Below are positions 23,731-37,627 of a DNA stretch of 64,000 nucleotides, one piece after another. The notes beneath the pieces were generated by a model. It made no database searches, had not been told where the DNA came from, and saw only the letters and a list, made by a program, of their open reading frames with translations. Both the position numbers and the translations under genes were made by a program. The first letter of the stretch is position 1. The number at the start of each line of letters is the position of its first letter. This stretch comes from Cryptomeria japonica (taxonomy: Eukaryota > Streptophyta > Pinopsida > Cupressales > Cupressaceae), in the NCBI RefSeq assembly GCF_030272615.1, contig NC_081411.1, forward strand, positions 160,163,471 to 160,227,470, in the 5' to 3' direction.

Positions 23731-24695
23731 TTTTGACCTTCAATTTAATTGGAGAAATTCCATACCTAATTAAATGCTCCATACAAAATCCTTTCAATTC
23801 ATTTCAACGAAGAAAAGCCAATCAGCTCACACCCTTGGCAACATACACTCAAATGTACCTAATACCTTTGAGCTTGAAACAAACCCAAAATTTGCACTTG
23901 ATATTATAACATCCCATGCTACACAAAATTTGAATTCCTCACCATTATGGTTAATTATTCAAGGCACAACAGGTACTGGAAAGTCATTTCTTATTGATTG
24001 TATACGCAAATAATTAAATTTCCATTCAGATCCAATGCAATACCCATTGCTTGTACTTGCACCAACAGGTGTATCCACATATAATATCTAGGCTACCACA
24101 ATCCATGTTGCTCTTCGTATACCTATTCAAGAATACAAACCTTTAACGGGCCATTCATTGTTAATGTTTCAAGAGAAATGCAAACATTTATGCTACATTT
24201 TGATTGATGAAATGAGCTTTGTTGGTTCTCAATTACTCATCAAGATTGATAACAGATTGCGACAAGCATTTCCCACTAGACAACATGAACCATTTGTAGC
24301 ACTCTCAGTCATCTTGGTAGGTGATCTTGCACAACTTCCCCTAGTTATGGATAAACCATTGTATGCATCCCACTCAACAACACTCGCTTTATGGCACTCC
24401 TTCACTGATATTCTCACCTTGGATGTTTCTTTTCAACAACAAGGTACATACCCCTCCCAGATGCACTTCCATGAGATTTTGCTTAATATACGCATCACAA
24501 AACCATTGCAAATAGACTAGAAAAGTCTACAAATGTGGTCAACCCATGCTTTGACACTTGATCAAAAGAACCACTTCAACTAGCAAAAACATTTGTTTGC
24601 AACCAACGTAGCTTCAAACGCACACAACATTAAGATGTTGAAGCAATTGCACTCACCCATTGCGTGTGCAACAACAATCATTGCACACCACAAAG
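23731..24695 (+). pseudogene. Helitron PIF1-family helicase domain, truncated
   Basis: Walker A GTTGTGKS is at 23963-23986, motif Ia APTGVSTYNI at about 24059-24088, Walker B IDEMSFVGSQ around 24203, VILVGDLAQLPLV near 24312, and QQQG near 24436; this is the superfamily 1 PIF1 order. A frame change then gives LFATN...HNIKMLKQLHSPIA up to ~24690, the PIF1 stretch after motif III. Motifs V and VI are missing, so the gene is cut at ~24695. In-frame stops follow CIRK (24011) and occur in motif Ia. The helicase would unwind the donor strand during Helitron replication. It is the C-terminal part of the Rep protein described upstream. Confidence 0.88.
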
Positions 24696-24699
24696 ATAA

Positions 24700-25675
24700 A
24701 CAAACATGGGTTATGAGAAGTGATTTATGGGGATGTGATTTATGAGAAGTCATTGCAACAACAATCAATGCATAAAAAATGATGTGATTTATGGGGATGA
24801 GCCCATGGTGGGCTCCAAAAATGTATGCGGGGAATGAGAGCGACAAAAGCATAAAAGTCAAATTCAAAAGACCCACACACCAATGAGACTCTTGGTGCAA
24901 GTTATAGGAACTATTTGAAATAGTTCAACTTCCCAGGGGGTGTCTCATTGTTCTCTATCTCACAGAATCCCTAAAGTCAATATTTTTCTCTCAGATCGCT
25001 GAGCAAAGTGACTTAGGAATGACAACTCCAAGAACAAGTGATGTTTGATTTATAAGCATGAATGCATTCCTAAAACATGCATGGCATTGAAACTATGATG
25101 ATTAAGCTAGTATGAAGATGATACTATGATAAAGGATTAGTAAGTTTATCCTAACATGATATACTATTCTAGCATGGATACTCTATGATATTAAAAATGC
25201 TTCTAAATGTTATTATGATGATTTAACAAAGTGAGGCTAAAATGCTTAGTAAAATGACTATAAGTTTGATATCTAAAGACTTGGATCTCGAGAATGAGAA
25301 ATGAGATATCTATTTATAGGAAAAATAGGGCAATGGATGGTTAAGATTGAATAATCTTAACAAGGGCTAGGAATGAAAGTTAATCAATCCATGTTCACAA
25401 TTCTCACCAATGAAATGGTGACAATTGTCAATAAGAGGTTGCTTGAGAGGAGATGTAAAAGCACTTAATGCTTGAGAAGACATGAAGGTTACCTTAGTAG
25501 GTAAGGTTTAAGGATAGGTTAGGGTCATCCTTTGGATAAAGCTTTTACCGAAGGCGTAAACTCTTGTGCAAGGGTTAAAGGGATAACAAAGGTTAAAACC
25601 ATGAATGCTTAATGAGACCCTTGGGTTAGATGAGGATTGAGTTAGAGAGAAAGTCTCTAATCATGCAAGAATGTT
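24700..25675. other. No recognisable gene
   Basis: Contains short direct repeats ('gatttatggggatg' at 24721 and 24785; 'gcaacaacaatca' three times) and AT-rich sequence. Helitron 3' end (hairpin plus CTRR) could not be fixed. Confidence 0.5.
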
Positions 25676-26970
25676 GTGTAGACACCTAAAATTAACATTT
25701 AATTAATTTAAGCCTATCAACATAATTAATTGACTTTAATTGTGTTATCCTTATTCCTCTCAGAATCAATTAAATATAATTTAATTAATCTTGTCACTAT
25801 AGTCCAATAGTTAATTTATCAAATAAATTAATTATTTACCTATACTTCTAAGGTCCCCTTCAATAATTATTTCCTCTAAAACCCACTTAGTTAATTAATT
25901 CTAATTAATTAACCTAGTCATGTGATTCCTACAAATCACTTTTCCTAATCCCACTTAGCCTAATTAATTCTTCTAGAATCTCTCAGAATCATGCTTATCA
26001 TTATTCTCCAATTTTTGATTCCCACTCATGTCACATCAACATTGAGTCTCTCAAATAAATTTAAATTTCTTTGAAGCTCTCAATGCATCCTTATTTTGGA
26101 ATATTTAATTCCTCAAGTTTGAAATTCAAATTTCTCCCCCCTTTTCCAAAGGAATTTTATATTCCTGTTTATTTTCCCAAGGCACCCTTGATCCATGCCT
26201 TCTATCCAAAATCAATCTCAACCCTTCATAATCAAATCAATCTTGGCCCTTCATTGGCCTTCTCCAATCTATAAATTGGAGCTTGTCCTCCTCACAAAAG
26301 GGGATCCACTTCTCATGCATCCTCATGCTACTCTATTCTCCTCTCATCCTCTTCTAAATCCTCTCTCAAATCTAATTCAAATCCTCCTATCCATCACTCA
26401 AATCCAATCCAATAATCCATCCACTTACCTTGTTGAGCACAAGGAGAGAAATTCACATCTCCCTTCAACTCTCCATTAGTCAAACTTTGGAGCTAGCAAA
26501 GTTCATGGAGGCAAGGAGGACAAGGAAGAGCTACTTGCAATGGGAGCTTCATGAATATATTTCATTTATATTTTATTTTGTTTTCATGATGTTCTTGTTC
26601 AAATCTTTCTTGATATCTCATTTAATTGGTTTTTGTGTTTATTGAATACTAATCATGCTCTAACCAATTCATTCACAACACTCCAACTCATCCTACTTCC
26701 CTCTTTCATTATCTTCATCCTTTCATCACTTATTCTTCTAATTCCTTTTGAGAGCACATCCGTGTTCTTCAAACTCGCATGTCCTCTCGAGGGGGCATAA
26801 CACTACTTCCTCGTCATCCTTCCTCCTTATCATTCTTCCTCATCTCATGACTGGGGCATCATGCTACTAGTCCTTATCCTTTTCTTCATCTCATGACTGG
26901 AGCATCATGCTACTAGTCCTTATCCTTTTCTTCCACTATGTTTTAAATTTCTTTGATATAACATCATTTA
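25676..26970 (+). repeat. LTR-like sequence related to the Tat LTR (end not found)
   Basis: Starts TGTAGACACCTAAAATT, identical over 17 bases to the start of the Tat element LTR read on the minus strand, and continues with a similar TTTAATTAATTTAAGCC. No primer site or second LTR was found. A 47-bp tandem duplication ('catgactgg(g/a)gcatcatgc') lies at 26848-26935. The right limit is simply where the next LTR begins. Confidence 0.45.
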
Positions 26971-28487
26971 TGTAGTACCCCTACCCTAATCAATTTCTAA
27001 TCTCAGTTTAACCTTGGTTAGTTTATCATAATATAATGATTATAGTCAAATGTTTGATTTAGTGCATATCGGTTTATGTGGTTTTTGCACCAATTTGTAT
27101 GCAAGTTATTAGTTCTCCTATTTCGTATTATTTTCTCAGGCTAACAGTTTCATTAAATTTATATATGTATGCATGTATGACTCTTGGTTGCAGGAGATTT
27201 CAGGTACAGTATCGCATGGGTTCGAGGTTCGTCTCCGCCTAAATTTGCAGGTTTGAGTGTACCTCTTTAATCCTTAGAGTTGGATTAGGTGGTCAGGAGT
27301 TTCTCATTTGACCATAGTCATGCTCAGGTGAGCGTCGTCAGTCATCGTCAGTATTCCCTTTGGTTGGGTTTGCGTGTCGTCTGTCCGATTGACTATCTTG
27401 GTTGGCATGCTTGCATGTGTGGCTAAATCGAGTGATTGATCCTTAATCTTTAATTGATTTAATGTGTGTTCAAGCATTAGTTTATTTGGGGACTAAATTA
27501 AATAGGCTCCCTTTTTATGTGATTAATCATTATTTGAGTTGCTTGATTCAGTTTAGGAGTAAGTTCAATTAAACGGTTAATTTTAAAGTTAAATTTAATA
27601 TGCTTATGCTATTAGAAAAAGAAAGATTTAAATTTAATTGAAATAGAATTAATTTAATCTTGTTGGCTCCTTTGAAATAGAAAGGTTAATTTTAGTTAAT
27701 TGAGAAAATCAATTTTTAAATTGAAAAGCAAATTTAATTTATTGATATAGTTTAAAAGAATGATTTTTGTGATTTATTTTAAATAAAAATTTTAAATCCA
27801 AAAATAAAAATTTTGGTCAAACTTTTCCCTTTTAACCTAGACTTTTGAAAAAATAGGGGAGATTGATATTTTTTGGAAAAATATTCTTGGATGGAAAATT
27901 TGGGGGTTTTGGGAAGAAAGGGAATTTCTTGAGATGGAGAATGGGGCTCTTCTTCAATCTTGCCAGGATTGCTAAGCTAGGTAGACCTCTAGTTAATTTC
28001 ATTGATTTTCTTGTTTTTAAGAAATTGTTTTATATTTTTAAGAAATTTGTGTTTGAAGATGGAAAACTCCCATCTATTTGGGGAAAATGAAACATATGCA
28101 ATTTTATTTCCAATCCAAACCTTTCTTGTTGTTTCCATTCCAAGTTTAGTTTTTGGTTACTCTGATTGTTTTTAAAATCATAAATAAAATTGAGATTGGC
28201 TGTTTGCAATGGAAATTGCTTTAAATTCCAAATTTATGCTTTCAAATTCAAACATTAATCAGATAAATCTGCCTGGGTTTGGATAATGGATGTTAATCCT
28301 TATTGTTTTGCCAGTTTGGTGTTGTTTTGGAGAGTTTTTCCTTCCTAAATCTGGGTATTTGAAAATATTGGTAACCCATGCTTTCTAGAAATAAAATAAA
28401 AATTATATTTAAAGTCTATAGGACTGTATTTTTTATTACTGTGTGCTTTGACAGTAATTTTTTTAAAACTAAAAAAAAAAATGTGTG

Positions 28488-28712
28488 AACCCCCCGCCCA
28501 CATGGCTGAGTTTCCCCACCACATGGAAGGGGTAATGCGTGCTCCCTCTAGGCAGCAGCTCTCCCCAAGGGGTCCTGCGTGTTCCCTTTGGGGCAACAAT
28601 GCTCCCCATGGGGTGCTGCATGCTCCAATTGGCTAGTAGCGCTTCCCCAAGGGGCAGCATGAGCTTCCAAGGGGGGGCCCACGTGGGTGGGTCCACGTGG
28701 GTACCCTCCCCC
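28488..28712. repeat. GC-rich island of short palindromes inside the D LTR
   Basis: Within AT-rich DNA, this segment carries recurring self-complementary pieces: CCCCAAGGGG twice, CCCCATGGGG, CCCACGTGGG and CCACGTGG. Several overlapping frames are open on both strands because of composition. Confidence 0.75.
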
Positions 28713-28841
28713 TATATATGATTTTTTTTATAAAAAGAAAAAAAAAATGGTTTTTTTTATATATTTATTATTAAAAAAAAATATAATATTTTTTTATATA
28801 CTTTAATGTTAATTTTTAATTAAGTTTTTTAATTATGATTT

Positions 28842-30069
28842 TGTAGCATCCTAAAATTGCGACACTTGCAATTTCAACTGCATTTCGGTCTTCACGATGG
28901 CGACGCAACACGCAACCTGAATGGAGACCCCAAAACTTGCTCACGACACTGAAAACTGCATTTTTCAAGCACCCTGGCCTGAACCTCCTTGCACCCTGAT
29001 GTCCCGGGAGGTGGGACCAGAGCACCCAGCGCCCTGGTCCCTCAGGACCAGGGCGCCCAGCGCCCTGGTCCCTGGGTCCTATTTTGGGCCCGGTTTCCTA
29101 AGTGATATTGGGTCTTTTTGATTGCAATTTGGAAATATACTTCCCTGGTCGGCCTAAGGTCGGGAAAATCAGTCTATCAGCCCTAAATGACAAGTATATA
29201 AACTACATTTTTCTCTCTCATTTGAGATAGATGATGAGGAGGATATGTGTACAAAGCGTGGAAATTATACTCAAGCACTCAAGCATTCAAGCATTCAAGC
29301 AATTGATCATTCCAAGTCTCCATTCAAGGCTAAGTGTTGCATTCAAGACAAGGATTCAACCATTGAAGAGGAGATCACATACACACTACAACATACAACA
29401 TCTAAACCTTCGCACATAAGGATACAAACATCCTTAGAACAAGGTATTAGTACTTGTTTTACAGTCATTTACATTTACAGCTCTTGCTCATTTCTTGGTT
29501 AATTCCAAAACCGGGGTTTGACCTAAAGGCAAACCCCTAATCCCTAACCCCCCAATCGTCTTCGCTTTTCTGTGTGTAGGTTGCAGGTACGCGGCTGAAA
29601 TTGAAGATCTGGAATCCTTGTGCAGAGACGAACATATCCCCCTTCATTTCGCGGATTTTTCGGAGGACCGTGGCGCCGGGCGCCATCGTCCTGACAACTT
29701 TTGCTCAAATTTGCAGGACAGTGCCGTATCGACATTTTACTGCTAATTCCAGGTCCGCAGCTTCATCCTATAACCCGAACTCAGTTTATAAGCGAATCTT
29801 TATGACTTTCTATGCATCCTTAGCTTAATTTCCTTAATCAACATTCTTTACAAAAGAGGGTAGCCTTGCTTTCCTAACCCTTGAAATTCATTTAGCATCC
29901 AATCTTACATCGTGTGGGATTGAATCTTATGAGTTTCAACCCCTCTTTTGAATGTAAAGTCTTCCCCCTAAGTGAAAACCCATCGAATCCTAGCGAACCT
30001 CCCTTCTCTCTCCTTGGAGTTAGAAGAGGGGAGACCAACTAGGGTTCGACCGCGATTTTCCGCTTTACA
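28842..30069 (+). mobile_element. Solo LTR of gypsy family E with TSD
   Basis: TGTAGCATCC...CGCTTTACA, 1,228 bp, flanked by the 5-bp duplication GATTT (28837-28841 and 30070-30074). It is homologous, inverted, to the LTR at 2269-3528. Having a TSD but no internal region, it is the product of recombination between two LTRs. Contains CCTGGTCC/GGACCAGG inverted pairs at 29018-29075. It lies inside the D LTR. Confidence 0.9.
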
Positions 30070-32397
30070 GATTTAAATGTTCATTAAGTAATAAATTATT
30101 ATTAATTTGTTATTAATTATTTGTATAAGGGAAAACATACATTAATTAATATTCAAATTTTATTTTATTATTAATGAATATTTTTCTAATTAATTACTTG
30201 ATTTGTTAATAGTGTTATTAATTATTAATTTGTTATATTTTATTAAACATGGATTAATAAATGCGTATATTAATTAATAGTTGATTCTGGCATTTTTCTA
30301 TATGCGTAAGGAAATAATTGTCAAGATTTGGAACAGAATATCTTTACTTGGATTCCTTATATGTGTATATTTCCTTAATCAGGAAAGTGTAACTTGGTTC
30401 TGGATAGATGAACTTGAAGAAAATTATTTTTGAACCAGTATGACAATGATGTTTTAATTGAAGATTAAATATCATATTTAGTTAGTTAATGGTTGTTTAA
30501 TTATATTTATGTGAAATTGGTTTAAGAACTCATAATGACATATTTATGTATGCTCGATGCAAATGAACCTTAGAGAGTTAGAAAACCAAGAACAAACCGT
30601 ACCTAGATGAGGTGGATAACTGCAATCTAACTTAGATCACTTAGAAAACTTTATCAACATTTAATGTTTAAATCGATTCAAAAAATATTGTATCTGCTGG
30701 TTATTGCCTATGCGAGTTTAATTTATGTATTCGCTTTTGCTTAAGTAATGGCAAGCCTTGCTTTGTTTGATTGGACCCTATCGTATGGTTGATTTGGGTA
30801 CTTGTTTTTGTCCTCGGTCTCGAGTTGACTGTTGTATTGTGGTGGTGTCGTAGTTGGTCATATCCTTTATGTGGGTGTCGAATGATGATTTGTGGTTGAC
30901 CATAGTTGGTCAGGTCTCTGGTTAGAGTACCGTCAGTAAGTGTACCTCTTTTGAGTCATGTTTGACCAGATGGTTGTTCCCTCCATTTTGAACTTTGTTT
31001 GCTTGACCATGTGTATTCCTTGGTTTTGACTTCGTTGAGTATGGTCTAGTGTCATATGGGAAAGTGGCTTTCGATTAGGGGTCACGCCCACAGTGGCTGT
31101 TGGGTAACCCATTGAGAGTGAGTCTAATAAGTGATAACCTAAAGTAGATTAGAATGTTAATCTCTAAGTAAGATAATTGTGTCTCACACATGGGACGAGT
31201 GCTAACACAGACTAGACATGCTGTGAGAAGGTCTGAAATGGCAAACCATCATCGTTGTCTTCATGAAAGGATGTGTGGGTCCACATGAGGCTTGGATGGG
31301 TTGGAGGTTTGGATTAGGTTGCTAGGGTAACCCAGTGTATGGGGTCGGAACCTATGAAGACTTGCTAGGGTAACCATACCAGGTTGTGTGATGACACTTG
31401 TCCCTACGTTCGCTAGGGTGTTGTTGTATTGTCCTATTAGGAGCACGTTTGTGGATTTGTCCTGTTATCTATGCCATTCTAAGTATCTGGTTTCATGTTA
31501 GACCTTGGGTGGTGATGACTCAGTTTTGTGGATGTCCTAATGGACCTTTGTATTAGCTTCGATTATGTTCAGCTAGATCCTTTCCTTTTCAGGGATCGTT
31601 TATGTATTTATTGACCGACGTGGTCATTTGTATATTGATTATGTTTCGCCTTGATGGCAGGATTGTAAATTATGAGAACCTCATGTATGCTTAACTTTAT
31701 TAATTATCAGAGGGGTCTCGTAGTTGAGCAGACCCGGAGATGTAGCTCTTTAGGGGTGAACTGTGAGACCATCTTGGTGTTATGTGATGCTTTTATTCTT
31801 ATGTTTCATGTTTAGTGTTAGCATGTATGAAGGACATTTTGATAGAATGTATAAGTGGATAAGATTAAATTAATTTTAAATGCATGTATGTAGTCCTCTC
31901 TTAGATGCAGTAAATTGGATCGTGAAAGAATGTAGCTTAGAGTAATGGAATATATTCAGTTGTTGTTAAGGAAATTGAGTATGCATGGAAAGATCTCATA
32001 AGTTTATGATGAAATTCTTGTGTGTTAGAATATTAGATGTGTGGCTTATATTTTTAATGAAAAGCTTGAATGTAAGGTATGAATGAATCATAATGGATAA
32101 ACATTAGCATGTGATTTATATTTTCATCTTTTGAAAGAAATTATCCTTGTTTAAGAATTATCTCATTTTTAAGATAATCAGCTTATTGGATTTTTTAGTG
32201 TGAGTTAAGTTAAATGTGTAATTAAGTAATCACATTGGGAAAATCTTTAGGTGTTAGTTATTGTCTTCTGCTATGTAATCTGAATCTTTGATATCTTGTT
32301 GTATCTTAATATTTTGTAACTTTTTAAAAAAAAATTATTGCACTCTATTCTTGTGTTATGGCTTAATCCCTTCGGGGTTTCCTGGCAAGGCATTACA

Positions 32398-33202
32398 TTT
32401 GGTATCAGATCCCATGTTGCAAACACTGGGATCTCTAGTTTCATTGTTCCCTTAGTTGTTGTGAGGTGTATCGACCTTACGTGCATGCTTGTACTCCCTT
32501 GTGTATGTGAGTGATTGAGCAGACCTTAACTTGTGTGTAATGCGTGTGTTCACATCTTGTTTTCACCTTCTTGATGTTGGTGTTTTGAGTGATTGATTGT
32601 GCTTTGTTTGCTTATTGATGTCTTGGTCTACAATTACTCATATTCTGAAAGAGAGTCATATGTACCTTCCTTATTGACTGTTGTACTTTTTAGACTAATC
32701 CATTTGGGTTGGTATGTGCTTGTCTTGAATCTGAAAGTACGAAATATGCTTGTTTAAGATTATGATCTAGTTTAGTGTTGTTCGCTTGAAGGACTTGTAT
32801 GGTAGATATTGAATGCTTATCTTGTAGCAAATTGAATGAGTATGACCATTCCTCTCTCTCTCTAGAAATTTAAATGTTTGGGATATGTGTAATTATCTCT
32901 GATTTGAGTTTTCTTTTTTGTGAGAAAAAAGGTTGTGACTTCTTGAACCCTTGTGTGAGCCTTATGATGCTTATGTGTTTAGATAATAAAAGGGCTTTGG
33001 GTTGAAAGTTAATATTGGTTGTGGGGAGAAAACCATATGTTTACATTAAAGAATTCTCCATGTGTTTAGTAAAAGTAACATAATTAAATTATATCTTAAG
33101 TAATGTGCACTAATATGCGAATAGTTGTTATGTGAAACTACTTTGTTTGTAAAAGAAGTATAAAAAGGGAACATGTTATAGTAGCTTCAAGAGTGTATTA
33201 AT
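32398..33202 (+). other. Leader of element D, beginning with its primer-binding site
   Basis: TTTGGTATCAGATCCC at 32398-32413 resembles the tRNA-Met primer site TGGTATCAGAGC. The following ~800 bp has no coding signal and ends where element A is inserted; D's genes would lie right of the window. Confidence 0.55.
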
Positions 33203-33981
33203 TGTTGGCATATGCACACTCTAATGAGACATTGTAGGTGATTGAAGGTTTTGTCATTGATGACAACCTTACAATCCTATGACACCAGCAAGGCATTGCA
33301 TCGGCATCAACGAACACACTCTACACCGGCACCGACACAGAGAAAGGAAGTGTACCGACATAGAGGCCGACAAGATTTTATTATATTATATTTTGTTTAT
33401 TATTGTAAAAGCTTTGTAAGCTGACTTGGCAAGTTGTAAAATGACTCTTATATATAAAAGAGATCATTGTAGACATTTGAAAAAGGAAGTGAAGAAAGTT
33501 ATTAAGGCAGACCTATTATGCGAAATATAGGTTAAAGGGTTTATGTAAGAAGCAGAGCAGCAACCGGCACTGGATCTCGCATTATAGATACTATTTTGAA
33601 GCAGTACAAGATACTGAATTTATATAATCCATCATTGTAAGTCAGTGAGACTTCCAATTTTGTGTTTGAGCAGTGAGCTCTAGGCAGTTGGCCTTCCTGC
33701 ATGTGCAGGCCCCTCTTGTAAGTAATATTCTCTTATTGGCCAGTAAGTGGATATTGTGGGTCACAAATCCCACTGAAGTTTTTCCCACACCAAGTTTCCT
33801 CGTTAAATCCTTGTGTCATGGTATGCTTTTCATGTGGATGTTTTTAATTCTGTTTATTGCATTATTTCTTGCATACCGGTACATTGTTATAATATGTTTT
33901 GCATGTTTTAAGACAAGAAATTTTGTACATGGGTTAGATATTGATTCACCCACCCTCTCAGTATCCGTGGGAATCCTAACA
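33203..33981 (+). repeat. 5' LTR of element A
   Basis: TGTTGGCATATGCAC...GGAATCCTAACA, 779 bp. It repeats at 43046-43758 with visible substitutions and a small indel near 43165, so A is older than the Tat element. Followed two bases later by a perfect TGGTATCAGAGC. Confidence 0.92.
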
Positions 33982-33983
33982 AT

Positions 33984-33995
33984 TGGTATCAGAGC
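33984..33995 (+). promoter_or_regulatory. Primer-binding site of element A (initiator tRNA-Met)
   Basis: TGGTATCAGAGC, the standard plant LTR-retrotransposon site, after LTR end CTAACA and AT. Confidence 0.92.
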
Positions 33996-36900
33996 TTGGT
34001 CTTCTATTTTCAGAAGCCTAACAGCTTGAGGAAGATCTTGACACCGGTAAAGATAGAAAATCTGATGAAGCAACTTGAAGGAGCTCTCTCAAACTATGAT
34101 ACAGAAAAATTGAAAAATATCAAACTAGAAGATGATTTAAAGGCAGCTCAGGATATCATTCAGGCACTTCAAGAAAATCTTACTGTTGCAAGAAATAAGA
34201 GAAGAGAACTTTGTGAAAAGATGTAAAATGAGAATGATGAAAAGGAATCACTTAATGATCAGATAAGCAAGCTAAAACAAGAGAACATGACAACAAAGAA
34301 TGAGATGCAGGATATGACTATGAGATTTTGTAAAGAAATTAAAGATAGGAAGAAGAATGAAGAAGAATTGACCAGAAGACTAAGTGATGCAGCAAGTGAG
34401 AAAACAAGACTTAACTATGAAAATGACCTATTGAAGATAGATCTAATGCATGCACAGAATGACTCAAATGAACTGATGAGACAGAAAGAGGTCTTAGAAA
34501 GAGAACTAGAAACTGCAAATCAACATAAAGAAAAATTCAAGAAAAGCTCAGAGGAACTTGGCACCTTTGTGAGGCCTCACCTCGACTCAGTCTGACATTC
34601 AGTGGATTTTATATTTTAGACTATTATGGATACTTTATTTTGATGCATTTTGAGACTTAGAACTTATATGATTTCAGGATATTGGATAACATTGCTATGA
34701 TTTGATGATTTACTTACATGCTTTATGAGATAGAACACTACATGATTATTAGATAGAATGATATTGCAATGATAGATGTCATTATTGAATTTGCAGGAAT
34801 TTACTCTGAATATAGAACTATGATGTATGTTTAGTTTATGTGAATTGGGATGAAATTGCTTATGTGAATTTGCTTGATAAAAGATGTATTCAATCTGTGC
34901 AGATGAAAATTGTATGCAAGTGATGATGTACATTGTTATATTATTGAATTATATTATATTTGATATTTGGAAGTACTAATGTGTAAATTGAGATGCGTAG
35001 GAAATTTACCATGTGACCATGGAAAATTATGGAGAATCAAACCTAGACTTATGTATGTTCGTAAAGCTAGGGTTTGTCTATTTGGAGAGACAACACCCCG
35101 TTTGTGTTGTATTTTATTCGTAACAGTATATGCTGCATGAGTGTTAAGTGTTAATTAAATTTTAATGTGTAAAAACCTCAAGAGACAATTTCATGTTTTA
35201 TTTTGTAAAAGTATTTTATTAGTGTCACTTGACACATGTGTGGATTTAAATTTAAATATTTTATTTTGTCTCTTGATGGGAAAGTGTTTAATTATAAATT
35301 TCTTAAATAAATTAATGTGTTGTCAAAAAAATATTTTGGGAATATAATATTTGGAGTGGTCAACTTATGTTTGACCCGAAAATAAACTTCAGAGGGGTTT
35401 AAAATGGGTTAAATGAACACCTAGGGGTAGTTTAATAGGGTTTCCTAAAGCCCATAAGGTATACCTAGGGGTTAGGGGTAATTTTAGGCAAGTTTCTACT
35501 TTATAATGATCTTTTTAACGCTTTAAAAATTGGTTTTTTTGAGTTGAGCGAAAATTGAAAATTGAAGTAAAATCAAATGAAGATTTTTTCCTCTTGGAAG
35601 GAGAGTCTTTTTGCATTTTTGCTTTCTTTCCTTCTTTTTGGTTTTTTTTAGAATCCTGTGAGAACTCAAAGAGTGAGCTTCTTAGGGAAGATTTTTGGGA
35701 ATAGCAGGGTAATCACCCACTCTCCATTTTTGGAGACAGAAGAAAATTTGGAAAAAAGATAATGTTATGGAATAGAGAAAATTGAATAAGGGTAGAAGGA
35801 AAAAGATTAGTGGATTGGGCAGCTCTTCATCAAATACCATAATAACCTTTGGGCAGATTAAGGTTGGTTTCAATATTTACTTTTAATGTCTTCTTCTTGT
35901 TTATGTCTGGAAGTTGTTTGAATAAGAATTCTGTATTCTTGAAAGTTTATGTTTGAAAAGCTTTTGGTATTTTGTTTTATGAATTGCTTTGTTTTGGGAG
36001 TTTTTCTCAAGATCTCTTACTCTTGGGAGAGAAGAGGATCTTGAGGGTGGTAGCAGTGACAGCCCTTGAGTGAGAGACCTCTTTTGAGAGCGATCACAAG
36101 GGATCTTTGTGTGACCCTTGCTGCATGGCCTGTTTGTGCAATGGGGGTCATAAGGAGGGATATAAGGCTAGAATGCCTTTGGGGGGGCATAAGGAATAAG
36201 GGGTTGAGATTCTTGATATTTTATTGTGCCATGAGGTGGCTTCTTGTTTATTTCATACTTGCAGTTCTCCTCAGGGTATTTGGTCCACTACCACCCTTTG
36301 AAAATGATCACCACCAGAGTGTGGTGCTGTGAAAGCCAAGTTGGGAATGTGTCTGAAAAGAATCTGTTTGCATTGCTTTCTATGTGTTTGCCTGTTTGTT
36401 ATCCATCTAGGATTTGGTTCTCCGAGCTCGGGGGTGCTACCAGTTAGCCTAGGCTGGGAGGTGAGCACTCCGTGGTCATACTTGTGTTTTCTATTATGCA
36501 GGAAATTCAGAGGAAAGAGAATAGGAACCATGAAAGAGATACAGAAGATTGTTATTAAAGATACTTGAATTCAGATGCAGATGTTTGTGTAAAGTTGTTA
36601 TAGAAATATGCCTCAATTGTAGAAAAGAGAAGCAAGTTGTAATTTGTGAAAGTAGACTTGAAGTTTTATTGTTGTGACTATTCAGAGAAAACATTCTGTA
36701 AATTGGTAGAAAATCTTAGAGATATTTTAAAAAAGAAAAGCTTGTTATTTCTACTTCTGGGTTATTTGAAAAGGAAAAGTTAATTTGTGTTGCATGCAAA
36801 AGCTTCTTGTATTATGGAAAGAAATAAAAGAATTGTTTTCATTTAGATTTTATTTATATTTCACTTGTGGCAAATAGAAGTTTATTGATGTTGAAAGATT

Positions 36901-37055
36901 TTATGTATTTTTAATAAAAAAAAAGTAGTTTTATGTAAATATTAGATTAGAGGAGAAAAATCAATGAAAATTCCTTTTATTCTAGCAAAGTATATTGTAT
37001 CTTTTTAAAAGTATTTTAAATGGTATTTTAGTTAGCATGGATTTAAAAGCTTATC

Positions 37056-37560
<505 letters not shown>

Positions 37561-37627
37561 TTTTATATATTATATTTAAAAAAAAAAAAATTTAAAAAAA
37601 ATATAATGATTTGGGTCCCCGCGGACT

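Larger units (their letters stand above)
26971..32397 (+). repeat. Very long 5' LTR of element D (~4.2 kb without its insertion)
   Basis: Proposed start TGTAGTACCCC (26971) and end ...GGCATTACA (32397), giving an imperfect terminal inverted repeat TGTAGTACC/TGTAATGCC. The end is well supported because it is followed two bases later by a tRNA-Met-type primer site. The start is less certain as the second LTR is out of the window. It contains a solo LTR at 28842-30069. It is AT-rich with a GC-rich island, the same layout as the 4,022-bp solo LTR at 34568. No protein-coding content seen. Confidence 0.55.

Noticed and set aside
33984-33995. tRNA gene
   Set aside because: Only the primer-binding 12-mer is present; no cloverleaf.
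36066-36568. Protein-coding gene within the 4-kb solo LTR
   Set aside because: Short overlapping frames on both strands, no domain, and the region lies within an LTR bounded by a TSD.
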